64,000 nt of DNA from CAVQGZ01 sp963714455. GTDB lineage: Bacteria > Actinomycetota > Actinomycetes > Jiangellales > Jiangellaceae. The notes below the pieces were generated by a model, which saw nothing but the letters and a program-made list of their open reading frames with translations, had not been told where the DNA came from and did no database searches. Within the stretch, counting starts at the first letter, position 1. Each line of letters starts with the position of its first letter. The translations under genes were made by a program, and so were the position numbers. The stretch covers positions 372,001-436,000 of the forward strand of contig CAVQON010000020.1 in NCBI GenBank assembly GCA_963714455.1. The letters are read 5' to 3'. Positions 14,837 to 23,910 of the stretch are shown here, piece by piece.

Positions 14837-15670
14837 TCAGGAGTACTCGTGCTCCGGGCCGGGGTACTGCCCGGCCACGACCTCTCGACCGAACTCCTGG
14901 GCGGCGTCGCGCAGCGAGGAGCGAAGGTCGGCGTAGACCTTCACGAACTTCGGCAGCCGGCCCGAGCGCAGACCCGCCATGTCTTGCCACACCAGCACCT
15001 GGGCGTCGCAGCCGGGCCCCGCGCCGATCCCGATGGTGGGGATGTCGACGCTCGCGGTGATCCGCTCGGCGGTGGCGCTCGGCACCATCTCCAGCACGAC
15101 GGCGAAGGCGCCTGCCTCGGCCACCGCGACGGCATCGGCCAGGACGCGCTCGGCAGCCTCCCCGCGGCCCTGCACCCGGTAGCCGCCCAAGCTGTTCACC
15201 GACTGGGGGGTGAACCCGACGTGCGCCATCACCGGGATGCCGGCGTCGCTCAGCAGCCGGATGCTGTCGGCAACCACCTCGCCGCCCTCGAGCTTCACCG
15301 CCTGCACCCCTGCCTCCTTCATGAAGCGCACGGCGCTCGCGAGGGCCTGCTGCGGCCCGGCCTGGTACGAGCCGAAGGGCAGGTCGCCGACCACGAGCGC
15401 GCGGCGCGTGGAGCGCACGACCGCACCGGCCAGCGGGAGCAGCTCGTCCACGGTCACCGACACCGTGTCGGGGTAGCCGTACACGGTGTTGGCCGCGGAG
15501 TCACCGACGAGCAGCACCGGGATACCCGCCTCGTCGAAGATCTCCGCGGAGTAGACGTCGTAGGCCGTCAGCATCGGCCACCGCTCGCCCCGCTGCTTGG
15601 CCAGCCGCAGGTCGAGCGTGGTGACTCGTCGGCTCAGCTGGCCGCCGTACAGGGCCGGTACCTCGCTCAT
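14837..15670 (-). CDS. panB: 3-methyl-2-oxobutanoate hydroxymethyltransferase
   Basis: A 277-residue enzyme for the first committed step of pantothenate synthesis, transferring a hydroxymethyl group from methylene-THF to ketoisovalerate. Family motifs are intact: MLTAYDVYSAEIFDEAGI, LLVGDSAANTVYGYPDTVSV with the Mg2+-binding Asp, VVGDLPFGSYQAG, AVKLEGG, MAHVGFTPQSVNSLGGYRVQ, and GIGAGPGCDAQVLVWQD. Length is standard for a TIM-barrel PanB. The ATG at 15670 follows CAGCAT by 7 nt. It lies 25 bp downstream of nadE on the same strand, so it may be read partly from the nadE promoter. No panC or panD is present in this window. Confidence 0.96.
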   Translation of the reverse strand: MSEVPALYGGQLSRRVTTLDLRLAKQRGERWPMLTAYDVYSAEIFDEAGIPVLLVGDSAANTVYGYPDTVSVTVDELLPLAGAVVRSTRRALVVGDLPFGSYQAGPQQALASAVRFMKEAGVQAVKLEGGEVVADSIRLLSDAGIPVMAHVGFTPQSVNSLGGYRVQGRGEAAERVLADAVAVAEAGAFAVVLEMVPSATAERITASVDIPTIGIGAGPGCDAQVLVWQDMAGLRSGRLPKFVKVYADLRSSLRDAAQEFGREVVAGQYPGPEHEYS

Positions 15671-15695
15671 GGTGTCGATGCTGCCATGGACGCCG

Positions 15696-17471
15696 CTACG
15701 ACTCGGGAGCTGTCGGCGGCACCGGGGCGCGCGGGGCCCGCTCCCGCCACGCGTTGGTGATGGGCAGCCGGCGGTCGCGACCGAAGTTGCGCACCGAGAT
15801 CTTCGGCCCCGGTGGGTACTGCCGGCGCTTGTACTCCGCGACGTCGGTCATGCGCAGCACTCGCTCGACCAGGTCGGGGCTGAAACCGGCGGTGACGAGG
15901 TCGACCGACCCCCGGTCGTGCTCGATGTAGTCGTCGAGCACGTCGTCCAGCAGGGCGTAGTCGGGCAGCGAGTCGCTGTCGAGCTGGCCGGGCCGCAGCT
16001 CGGCCGACGGCGGCTTGCTGATGCTGCTCGCGGGGATCGGCGGCATGTGCCCGGCAGCCTCGGCCTGGGCGTTGCGCCATCGGGACAGCTCCCAGACGAG
16101 CATCTTCGGCACGTCCTTGATCGGTGCGTATCCGCCGACCGCGTCCCCGTAGATCGTGGAGTAGCCGACCGACAGCTCGGTCTTGTTGCCGGTGGCCAGC
16201 ACCAGGTGGCCCTCGGCGTTCGACAGCGCCATGAGCGTCACCCCCCGCACGCGTGCCTGCAGGTTCTCCTCGGCCAGGCCGGTGAGGTGCAGCGACTCCT
16301 GGAACGCCGCGACCAAAGGCGCGATCGGCACCGTCCGGTAGTCCAGGCCCGTCCTCGTCGCGAGGTCGGCGGCATCGGAGCGGGAGTGCTCGGAGGAGTA
16401 CCCGCTCGGCATCGAGACCCCGACCACGTTCTCCGCGCCGAGGGCGTCGACGGCGACGGCGGCGGTGAGGGCGCTGTCGATCCCCCCGGACAGCCCCAGC
16501 ACGACGGAGCGAAAGCCGTTCTTGCGCACGTAGTCGCGGGTGCCCGTGACCAGCGCGGCGTACACAGCGCCGAGGTCGGTGCGCGGCGGGGCCACCGCCG
16601 ACGGGCTGGCGGGATACTCCGGCAGCGGGTCAGCGGAGAGGACGACGTGGCGGACAGGCATCGGCGACTGCGCCTGCGTGGTCGAGGCGGCCGGCAGCTC
16701 GAGGTCGGCGATCAGCACCCCGTCGTCGAACTGGGGAGCCCGGGCGATGACGGCGCCGCCCTGCCCGACGACGATCGAGTCGCCGTCGAACACGAGCTCG
16801 TCCTGGCCACCGACCAGGTTGACGTAGGCCAGCGTGCAGCCCGCCTCGTCAGCGCGTCGGCGGCACAGCGCGAGGCGGAGGTCGTCCTTCTGCCGCTCGA
16901 AGGGGCTGCCGTTGAGCACCAGGAGCAGTCCGGCCTGCGCCGCCCGCGCCGCGGCAACCGGTCCACCTTCTTGCCACAGGTCCTCGCAGATCACGATCGC
17001 GACGTCGACGCCGTGTACCCGAACCGTCGTGAGCGACGAGCCGGGGACGAAGTACCGCTGCTCGTCGAACACCCCGTAGTTGGGCAGGTGGTGCTTGGCG
17101 TACCGGGCGACCACCGCGCCCCCGTGCAGCACGGCTGCCACGTTCTGCGGCGCGCCCTTCGGCACACCGAGGCCGTCCAGCGTGCCGGTGTCGCGGTCGA
17201 GGGTGCCGACCACGACGACCGTGTCGCCCAGTCCCTCGTCGGCGAGCCGTCGAGCAAGGGCGTCGGTGGTGCGGCGGGCTGCGTCCACGAACGACCCGCG
17301 CAGGGCCAGGTCTTCGATCGGGTAGCCGGTGAGCACCATCTCGGGGAAGACGACGAGGTGGGCGCCCTGGGCGGCCGCGTGCGCCGACCATCGAGCCACC
17401 AGCTCGGCGTTGCCGTCGATGTCGCCGACAGTCGGGTTGACCTGGGCAAGGGCGACACGCAGCCAGGGCAC
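15696..17471 (-). CDS. nadE: Glutamine-dependent NAD+ synthetase
   Basis: A 591-residue two-domain enzyme converting deamido-NAD to NAD+ using glutamine. The N-terminal nitrilase-type glutaminase (about 1-275) has the catalytic Glu in LVVFPEMVLTGYP, Lys in KHHLPNYGVFDE and Cys in VAIVICEDLWQEGG. The C-terminal ATP-pyrophosphatase domain (about 290-591) has the P-loop VVLGLSGGIDSALTAAVAVD, with GNKTELSVGYSTIYGD and KPPSAELRPGQLDSDSLPDY for deamido-NAD binding. The size is the short actinobacterial form. The GTG at 17471 has TAGGCT 6 nt upstream. It is divergent from glnA2, whose GTG is 71 bp away. NadA elsewhere in the window serves the same pathway. Confidence 0.95.
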   Translation of the reverse strand: MPWLRVALAQVNPTVGDIDGNAELVARWSAHAAAQGAHLVVFPEMVLTGYPIEDLALRGSFVDAARRTTDALARRLADEGLGDTVVVVGTLDRDTGTLDGLGVPKGAPQNVAAVLHGGAVVARYAKHHLPNYGVFDEQRYFVPGSSLTTVRVHGVDVAIVICEDLWQEGGPVAAARAAQAGLLLVLNGSPFERQKDDLRLALCRRRADEAGCTLAYVNLVGGQDELVFDGDSIVVGQGGAVIARAPQFDDGVLIADLELPAASTTQAQSPMPVRHVVLSADPLPEYPASPSAVAPPRTDLGAVYAALVTGTRDYVRKNGFRSVVLGLSGGIDSALTAAVAVDALGAENVVGVSMPSGYSSEHSRSDAADLATRTGLDYRTVPIAPLVAAFQESLHLTGLAEENLQARVRGVTLMALSNAEGHLVLATGNKTELSVGYSTIYGDAVGGYAPIKDVPKMLVWELSRWRNAQAEAAGHMPPIPASSISKPPSAELRPGQLDSDSLPDYALLDDVLDDYIEHDRGSVDLVTAGFSPDLVERVLRMTDVAEYKRRQYPPGPKISVRNFGRDRRLPITNAWRERAPRAPVPPTAPES

Positions 17472-17477
17472 GGGGGG

Positions 17478-17483
17478 AGCCTA
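17478..17483 (-). promoter_or_regulatory. -10 element of nadE (leaderless)
   Basis: TAGGCT on the minus strand ends 6 nt (all C) before the GTG at 17471. Confidence 0.5.
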
Positions 17484-17542
17484 GCCACCGGTGTGCAAGA
17501 GCGCCTGCCACGGGGCGGCACCGGAGCGGGCAGGATGGGGGC

Positions 17543-18880
17543 GTGGACAAGCAACAGGAGTTCGTGCTGCGCACCATCGAGGAACGCGACATCCGGTTCG
17601 TCCGGCTGTGGTTCACCGACGTGCTGGGCCAGCTGAAGTCGGTCGCGGTCGCTCCCGCCGAGCTCGAGGGGGCGTTCGCCGAGGGTCTGGGCTTCGACGG
17701 CTCGGCGATCGAGGGCTTCACCCGGGTCTACGAGTCGGACATGCTTGCCCAGCCCGACCCGGCCACCTTCCAGATTCTGCCTTGGCGTGGTGAGTCGCAC
17801 GGCACGGCCCGCCTGTTCTGCGACATCAAGCTGCCCGACGGCTCCCCGTCGCTGGCCGACCCCCGCCACGTCCTCAAGCGGGCGCTGTCGAAGGCCGCGG
17901 AGGCGGGGTTCACCTTCTACACCCACCCGGAGATCGAGTTCTTCTTGTTCGCCGACAAGCCCGAGCAGGGAAGCGAGCCGGTGCCGATCGACTCCAGCGG
18001 CTACTTCGACCACACGCCGCTGGGTGACGAGCACGACTTCAGGCGGGCGACGATCTTGACCCTGGAGGCCATGGGCATCTCGGTCGAGTTCAGCCACCAC
18101 GAGGCGGGCCCCGGACAGCAGGAGATCGACCTGCGCTACGCCGACGCCTTGTCGACGGCCGACAACATCATGACGTTCCGGCAGGTCGTCAAGCAGGTCT
18201 CGCTCATGCAGGGCATGCACGCCACGTTCATGCCCAAGCCGTTCACCGAGCACCCCGGCAGCGGCATGCACACCCACCTGTCGTTGTTCGAGGGCGACCG
18301 CAACGCCTTCTACGAGGCCGGCGCCCAGTTCGAGCTGTCGTCGACGGGCCGCTCCTTCATCGCCGGGCTGCTGCGCCACGCCCCCGAGCTGACCGCGATC
18401 ACGAACCAGTGGGTCAACTCGTACAAGCGGCTCTGGGGCGGCGACGAGGCGCCCGCCTTCATCTGCTGGGGCCACAACAACCGGTCCGCGCTCGTGCGGG
18501 TGCCGATGTACAAGCCGGGCAAGGAGCGCTCGGCTCGCGTCGAGTACCGGGCGCTGGACGCCGCGGCCAACCCCTACCTGGCCTACGCCGTGCTGCTGCG
18601 CGCCGGCCTGACGGGCATCGAGGAGGGGTACGAGCTGCCCCCGGAGGCCGAGGACGACGTGTGGGCGTTGACGAACCAGGAGCGTCGCGCGCTCGGGATC
18701 GAGCCGCTGCCCTCGTCGTTGGCCGAGGCGATCTCGGCGATGGAGAAGTCCGAGCTGGTCGCGGAGACGCTCGGCGAGCACGTGTTCGAGTTCGTCCTGC
18801 GCAACAAGAGAGCCGAGTGGGCCGCCTACTCCAAGCAGGTCACCCCGTTCGAGCGTGACCGGATGCTGCCGGTGCTGTGA
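17543..18880 (+). CDS. glnA2: Type I glutamine synthetase, GlnA2 type, lacking the adenylylation tyrosine
   Basis: A 445-residue glutamine synthetase with the beta-grasp N-terminal domain (about 1-100; LGFDGSAIEGF) and catalytic domain with HPEIEFFLF, AGPGQQEIDLR, FMPKPFTEHPGSGMHTHLSL, CWGHNNRSALVRVP and RVEYRALDAAANPYLA. It is about 25 residues shorter than GlnA. The loop that carries the adenylylated Tyr in GlnA (KDLYELPPEE) reads DDVWALTNQE here, so GlnE should not modify it even though glnE overlaps it. M. tuberculosis GlnA2 (Rv2222c) is the likely counterpart. The GTG at 17543 has CAGGAT 6 nt upstream. The 4-bp overlap with glnE indicates coupled translation. Confidence 0.92.
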   Translation: MDKQQEFVLRTIEERDIRFVRLWFTDVLGQLKSVAVAPAELEGAFAEGLGFDGSAIEGFTRVYESDMLAQPDPATFQILPWRGESHGTARLFCDIKLPDGSPSLADPRHVLKRALSKAAEAGFTFYTHPEIEFFLFADKPEQGSEPVPIDSSGYFDHTPLGDEHDFRRATILTLEAMGISVEFSHHEAGPGQQEIDLRYADALSTADNIMTFRQVVKQVSLMQGMHATFMPKPFTEHPGSGMHTHLSLFEGDRNAFYEAGAQFELSSTGRSFIAGLLRHAPELTAITNQWVNSYKRLWGGDEAPAFICWGHNNRSALVRVPMYKPGKERSARVEYRALDAAANPYLAYAVLLRAGLTGIEEGYELPPEAEDDVWALTNQERRALGIEPLPSSLAEAISAMEKSELVAETLGEHVFEFVLRNKRAEWAAYSKQVTPFERDRMLPVL

Positions 18881-21800
18881 GACCTCGGACGGCAACGGCG
18901 ACCGCCTCGCTGGCACGGCTGGGCTTCGTCGACTCGGCCAAGGCGCAGCGCCTGCTGGCAAGTCCCGAGCTCGGCCCGCTGGCCGACGACGGCGAGGTGC
19001 TGGGCTCGTTCGGGGCCTCACCCGACCCCGACCTGGCGCTGCTCGGCCTGGACCGGCTGCTGGAGCACGCCGCCGACGCCGACCGGCTGGTGGCCACGCT
19101 CGAGCGCGACCCGGCGTTTCGGCACCGCCTGTTCGCCGTGCTGGGCATGTCGGCGGCCTTCGCCGACCACCTGGCCCGCCACCCCGCCGACTGGCGGGCG
19201 TTGGCCGACCTGCCGCTGCCGGCACCGCGCCGCAGCGCGGACGAGGTGCGGGCCGAGCTGCTGGAGTCCGTGGGTGCCGACCCGGCCGACCCCGCCCCCC
19301 GCGCCACGTCGGCCGACGGGGTGGACGCGCTACGGGCCTCCTACCGCCGGGCGCTCCTGCTGCTGGCCGCCCGCGACCTGGCCGACTCGCTCGACCTCGG
19401 CATCGTCGCCGGCGAGCTGGCCGACCTTGCTGCGGCCGCCCTCGAGGCGGGGCTCGCTGTCGCCCGGACCGAGCACGGCGAGCAGGCCGAGCTGACGCGC
19501 CTCGCCGTCATCGGAATGGGCAAGTGCGGCGGGCAAGAGCTCAACTACGTCAGCGACGTCGACGTGGTGTTCGTCGCCGAGCCTGCGCCGAGCGCGTCCG
19601 ACCCTGAGCAGGCCCTGGCCGTGGCGGCGTCGCTGGCCACGTCCACGATGGCGGCCTGCGCTGCGCCGAGCGCCGAGCCGCCCCTGTGGGTGGTCGACGC
19701 GGCGCTTCGCCCGGAGGGCAAGAACGGCCCGCTGGTACGTACCGTGTCGAGCCACCGCGAGTACTACGAGCGGTGGGCCAAGACCTGGGAGTTCCAGGCC
19801 CTGCTCAAGGCACGCACCGTGGCCGGCGACCGCGAGGTGGGGGATCAGTACCTCGACGTCGTGCGGCCGATGGTGTGGCGGGCCGCCGAGCGCGAGGGGT
19901 TCGTCACCGACGTCCAGGCGATGCGCCGTCGGGTGGAGGCGCACATCCCGCGCAAGGAGGTCGAGCGCAACCTCAAGCTCGGCCCGGGTGGCCTGCGCGA
20001 CGTCGAGTTCGCCGTCCAGATGCTCCAGCTCGTCCACGGGCGTGCCGACGAGTCGCTGCGCAGCCGGTCCACCCTCGGCGGGTTGGCCGCGCTGACCGCC
20101 GGCGGCTACGTCGGACGTGAGGACGGCGCTGGGCTCGCCTCGTCCTACCGGTTCTTGCGCACCGTCGAGCACCGCATCCAGCTGCATCGCCTGCGCCGCA
20201 CCCACCTGCTGCCGACCGCCGTCCACGACCAGCGCCGCATCGGACGGTCGCTGGGGTACCTGCGCGACCCCGACGGCCGCCTCGACTCCCAGCTCAAGCG
20301 GCACCGCACCGACGTGCGTCGCCTGCACGAGAAGATCTTCTACCGCCCGCTGCTCGATGCCGTCGCCCGCCTGCCCAGCGACGAGGTGCGGCTCACCCCG
20401 GACGCCGCCCGCACCCGCCTCAAGGCCCTCGGCTACCGCGACCCCGCCGGGGCGCTGCGTCACATCGAGGCCCTGACCCAGGGGGTGTCGCGGCGCGCGG
20501 CGATCCAGCGGACGCTGCTGCCGGTGCTTCTCGGCTGGTTCGCCGACGGTGTCGACGCCGACGCGGGCCTGCGGGGCTTCCGGGAGGTGAGCGACGCCCT
20601 CGGCGAGACCCACTGGTACCTGCGGCTGCTGCGCGACGAGCGGGCGGCGGCCGAGCGCATGGCGCGCGTGCTGGCGTCGAGCCGCTACGCCACCGAGATG
20701 CTGCTGCGCGCACCCGAGGCAGTGAGCATGCTCGCGGTCGAGTCGGGGTGGCGGTTCAGCACCCGCGCCGAGCTCGAGGAGGAGGTGCGCGCCGTCGTGG
20801 CCCGCCACGACGACCCCGCTGCGGCCATCGCCGCGGTGCGGGCGATGCGACGTCGTGAGCTCTTCGGCATCGCGGTGGCCGACCTGGGGGCCGAGGTCGG
20901 CGTCGGCGACGCGACCGACCAGACGTTGCCGCCCGACCAGGTCGGGGCGGCGGTCACGGCGGTGGCGCAGGCCACGGTGACGGGTGCCCTGACGTTGGCT
21001 CGCCGGGCCGTCGCCGCAAGCCAGGGCGACGCCGACGTCGAGTTCGCCGTGATCGCCATGGGACGCCTCGGCGGGCACGAGATGGCCTACTCCTCCGACG
21101 CCGACGTGATGTACGTCTACCGGCGGGGTGAGGGCACGAGCGAGGGCGACGCGGCCCGGTTCGCCCTCGACGTGGCCCAGGAGATGCACCGGCTGCTCGC
21201 GCTGCCCTCCCCGGAGCCCCCCCTGCTGCTCGACGCCGACCTGCGCCCGGAGGGGCGCTCGGGACCGCTGGTGCGCAGCCTCGGCTCGTACGCCGCGTAC
21301 TACGAGCGGTGGGGTGAGACGTGGGAACGCCAGGCGCTCCTGCGCGCCGAGCCGCTCGCCGGCGACCGAGCCCTGCTCGACGACTTCGCCGGCCTCATCG
21401 ACCCGCTGCGCTGGCATCCCGACGGGTTGAGCAGCGACGCGCTGCGTGAGGTGCGACGCATCAAGGCCCGGGTGGAGTCCGAGCGTCTGCCTCGCGCGGT
21501 GGAGAAGACGCGGCACCTCAAGCTCGGGCCGGGCGGGCTCGCCGACGTCGAGTGGACGATCCAGCTGATCCAGCTTCAGAGCGCCGCATCGGTACCGCAG
21601 CTGCGCACCACCGAGACGGTGGCCGCGATCCGGGCCGCTGTGGACGCGGGGCTCATGCCCGCCGACGACGCCGACGTCCTGGTGGACGCCTGGCGGCTGG
21701 CGGGGGAGATGCGCAACGCGATCGTGCACGTCACCGGACGGGCGTCGGACGTCGTACCGACCGACGCGCAGGTGCTCGAGAGCCTGGCTCGGGTGCTCGG

Positions 21801-21900
21801 CTACGCGCCGGGACAGGCCGCGCAGATGCAGGAGCGGCACGTGCGCGCGACGCGGCGGGCCCGCCGGGTGGTGAACCGGCTGTTCTACGGCGAGCAGTGA
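18877..21900 (+). CDS. glnE: Glutamine synthetase adenylyltransferase / adenylyl-removing enzyme
   Basis: A 1007-residue bifunctional enzyme that adds AMP to, and removes it from, a tyrosine of GlnA in response to nitrogen state. The two nucleotidyltransferase domains are both intact: AVIGMGKCGGQELNYVSDVD with DVVFVAE near residue 220, and AVIAMGRLGGHEMAYSSDAD with VMYVYRRGE near residue 730. Each is followed by a PLVRTVSSHREYYERW-like or PLVRSLGSYAAYYERWGETW segment and a helical LGPGGLRDVE or LGPGGLADVE motif. GTG 18877 overlaps the glnA2 stop. Its substrate is probably the GlnA at 25921-27345, which has the target Tyr402, not the adjacent GlnA2. Confidence 0.95.
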   Translation: MRPRTATATASLARLGFVDSAKAQRLLASPELGPLADDGEVLGSFGASPDPDLALLGLDRLLEHAADADRLVATLERDPAFRHRLFAVLGMSAAFADHLARHPADWRALADLPLPAPRRSADEVRAELLESVGADPADPAPRATSADGVDALRASYRRALLLLAARDLADSLDLGIVAGELADLAAAALEAGLAVARTEHGEQAELTRLAVIGMGKCGGQELNYVSDVDVVFVAEPAPSASDPEQALAVAASLATSTMAACAAPSAEPPLWVVDAALRPEGKNGPLVRTVSSHREYYERWAKTWEFQALLKARTVAGDREVGDQYLDVVRPMVWRAAEREGFVTDVQAMRRRVEAHIPRKEVERNLKLGPGGLRDVEFAVQMLQLVHGRADESLRSRSTLGGLAALTAGGYVGREDGAGLASSYRFLRTVEHRIQLHRLRRTHLLPTAVHDQRRIGRSLGYLRDPDGRLDSQLKRHRTDVRRLHEKIFYRPLLDAVARLPSDEVRLTPDAARTRLKALGYRDPAGALRHIEALTQGVSRRAAIQRTLLPVLLGWFADGVDADAGLRGFREVSDALGETHWYLRLLRDERAAAERMARVLASSRYATEMLLRAPEAVSMLAVESGWRFSTRAELEEEVRAVVARHDDPAAAIAAVRAMRRRELFGIAVADLGAEVGVGDATDQTLPPDQVGAAVTAVAQATVTGALTLARRAVAASQGDADVEFAVIAMGRLGGHEMAYSSDADVMYVYRRGEGTSEGDAARFALDVAQEMHRLLALPSPEPPLLLDADLRPEGRSGPLVRSLGSYAAYYERWGETWERQALLRAEPLAGDRALLDDFAGLIDPLRWHPDGLSSDALREVRRIKARVESERLPRAVEKTRHLKLGPGGLADVEWTIQLIQLQSAASVPQLRTTETVAAIRAAVDAGLMPADDADVLVDAWRLAGEMRNAIVHVTGRASDVVPTDAQVLESLARVLGYAPGQAAQMQERHVRATRRARRVVNRLFYGEQ

Positions 21901-21905
21901 CGGCC

Positions 21906-23906
21906 ATGACGCGCCTACGGGTGTCGGTCGCCGCCGCTCCCGACGCGGTGCCCTTCGTGCTGCTGGCGCTCACGCTGCCGGTCGGCGTCGCTGTGACGCT
22001 GGGGTGGTTCACCCCCTGGTTCGTGCTACCGGCCGCCGCCCTCGCCGTGCTGGCGCTCTGGCCGCTGCGGCTGCGCGAGCCACTCCCGGCCACGTGGGCT
22101 CTTCCGGCTGGTCTTGCCGTCGTCGCGGCACTGGCGTGGATGCTGGTGCACCTTCGCCTCACCGGTGAGTTCATCGCCGTCGACCGCGACCCGGCCGTGT
22201 ACGCGCTCACCGGCATCTGGCTCGTCGACCACGCCTCCGTCACCGTGCCGATGACCGAGGCCGCCGACGCGGCGGTCGGTATCGACGGTGCCCGCACGTC
22301 GGCGCTCGGCTTCGGCCTCAGCGCCGACCCGCTCAGCCCGGAGTTCGCGCACACGCTTCCAGGTGTCGTCGCCGTGGCGGGCTGGGCCGGCGGGACGTCT
22401 GCCGTCCTCGCGGCGAACGTGGTGGTCGGGGCGATCGCCCTGCTGTCCCTCTACGCGATGGCTCGGCGCGTCGTCGGGCCGTGGTGGGCCCTGCTCGCAC
22501 CCGTGGCGATGGCCCTGGCGATGCCTCTCGTGGCCTTCTCGCGCAGCACCTACTCCGAGCCGCTGTCGCTGGCCCTCGGTGCTGCCGGGGTCACCGCGCT
22601 GACGACGGTGATGACAGGCGACCCGGCGCGCCGTGGCCGCTACGCCGTGCTTGCCGGGCTGTTCCTGGGGGCGGTGGGCCTGGTGCGCATCGACGGCGGC
22701 CTGCTGCTCGCCGGTGCGCTCGCCGCGGTCGGCCTGTGGGTGGTGGTCGCGCAGGTCGAGCGACGAGCCGCCCGGGCCGTGCTGGTGCGCGTCGCGGGCG
22801 CGGGCAGCGCACTCGTGCTGCTCGGTCTGCTCGACATGGGGCGCAGCTCAGGCAACTACCTCAGCCGGCTGGCCGGTCAGGCGATCGCGGTGGTGGCGGC
22901 CATCGTCGTCGCGCTCGCGGTCGCCGCCGCCCTCGTCCGGTGGGGCGCGCCGGTGGCGACGTGGCTCGAGGCGAACCGGCGACGGGTCGCGCTCACGTCC
23001 GCCTCGGTCGTCGGCGTGTTCGGCATCGTCCTGCTGACCCGCCCCTGGTGGTGGCAGGCGCGCTTCTTCGCCGGCCGCGACACCTACGTGCGCGACATCG
23101 AGCGCCGCCAGGCCGAAGAAGGGCTCGCCCTCGACGGCACCCGCAGCTACGACGAGCTGTCGCTGGAGTGGGTGTCGTGGTACCACGGCTGGCCGGCGGT
23201 GCTTGTGGGCGTCGCCGGGCTGTGCCTGCTGACCTGGGTGGCGTTGGGGCGCCCCGACGTGCCGGCGCTCGCGGTGCTGGTGACCCTCGGTGCCCCGGCT
23301 CTGCTGTTCCTCGTGCGACCGGACATCACGCCCGACCACGTCTGGGCCATGCGTCGCCTCGTGCCGGCCGCCGTCCCGCTCCTTCTCGTGGCGGCGGCGG
23401 CGCTGCTGCAGTGGGTGGCGCAGCGCACGCCGGTTCTGGCGGTCGCCGCCGGGGCGGGCGCTGCCGTGCTCGCGCTGTGGCCGCTGCTCACCTGGAACGG
23501 TCTGTTCGACGTCCGCGACCGCGTGGGTCAGGTGGCCGAGGCGCAGGCCGTCTGCGGGCAGATCAGCGACGGACGGGTCGTGCTGGCCAACGGTGTCCCT
23601 GGGGTGGACTACCTGGCCACCGTGCGCATCATGTGTGACGCCCAGGTGGTCACGCTCACGCCCACCACGCAGCAGGGTCTTGCCGAGCTTCGCGCGGCAT
23701 GGGGTGACCGTCCGCTGAGCCTGGTCACCTACGACCGTGACGCCATGCCGTGGACGACACCGCCCGCCGAGCCCGTCCACGAGGCTCGGCCGGCGATGTG
23801 GGAACGGAGCCTGATCGGTGCGCCGAGCGCCCCCGAGGTGTGGGTACGGACGATGTGGTCGGGCACCGTGCTCCCGGACGGGCGGGTCGAACCCACAGCG
23901 CCGTGA
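21906..23906 (+). CDS. Polytopic membrane protein, GT-C glycosyltransferase-like
   Basis: A 666-residue protein with about 13 hydrophobic segments and a short soluble C-terminal part of about 110 residues. The first extracytoplasmic loop contains EFIAVDRDPAVYALTG; an acidic pair in that position is a feature of GT-C enzymes that use polyprenyl-phosphate sugars (dolichyl-phosphate-mannose and ArnT-like). A later loop, HPxYS-type in other members, reads FSRSTYSEPLSLALG. I cannot name the substrate. It begins 6 bp after the glnE stop and is likely in the same transcript, although no functional tie to nitrogen control is evident. The true start is ATG 21906; the longer open frame runs antisense-like through glnE. 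Confidence 0.75.
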   Translation: MTRLRVSVAAAPDAVPFVLLALTLPVGVAVTLGWFTPWFVLPAAALAVLALWPLRLREPLPATWALPAGLAVVAALAWMLVHLRLTGEFIAVDRDPAVYALTGIWLVDHASVTVPMTEAADAAVGIDGARTSALGFGLSADPLSPEFAHTLPGVVAVAGWAGGTSAVLAANVVVGAIALLSLYAMARRVVGPWWALLAPVAMALAMPLVAFSRSTYSEPLSLALGAAGVTALTTVMTGDPARRGRYAVLAGLFLGAVGLVRIDGGLLLAGALAAVGLWVVVAQVERRAARAVLVRVAGAGSALVLLGLLDMGRSSGNYLSRLAGQAIAVVAAIVVALAVAAALVRWGAPVATWLEANRRRVALTSASVVGVFGIVLLTRPWWWQARFFAGRDTYVRDIERRQAEEGLALDGTRSYDELSLEWVSWYHGWPAVLVGVAGLCLLTWVALGRPDVPALAVLVTLGAPALLFLVRPDITPDHVWAMRRLVPAAVPLLLVAAAALLQWVAQRTPVLAVAAGAGAAVLALWPLLTWNGLFDVRDRVGQVAEAQAVCGQISDGRVVLANGVPGVDYLATVRIMCDAQVVTLTPTTQQGLAELRAAWGDRPLSLVTYDRDAMPWTTPPAEPVHEARPAMWERSLIGAPSAPEVWVRTMWSGTVLPDGRVEPTAP

Positions 23907-23910
23907 GCGC

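Noticed and set aside
16991..19225. A 744-codon minus-strand frame across nadE and glnA2
   Set aside because: It overlaps two well-supported genes in another frame and shows no domain.
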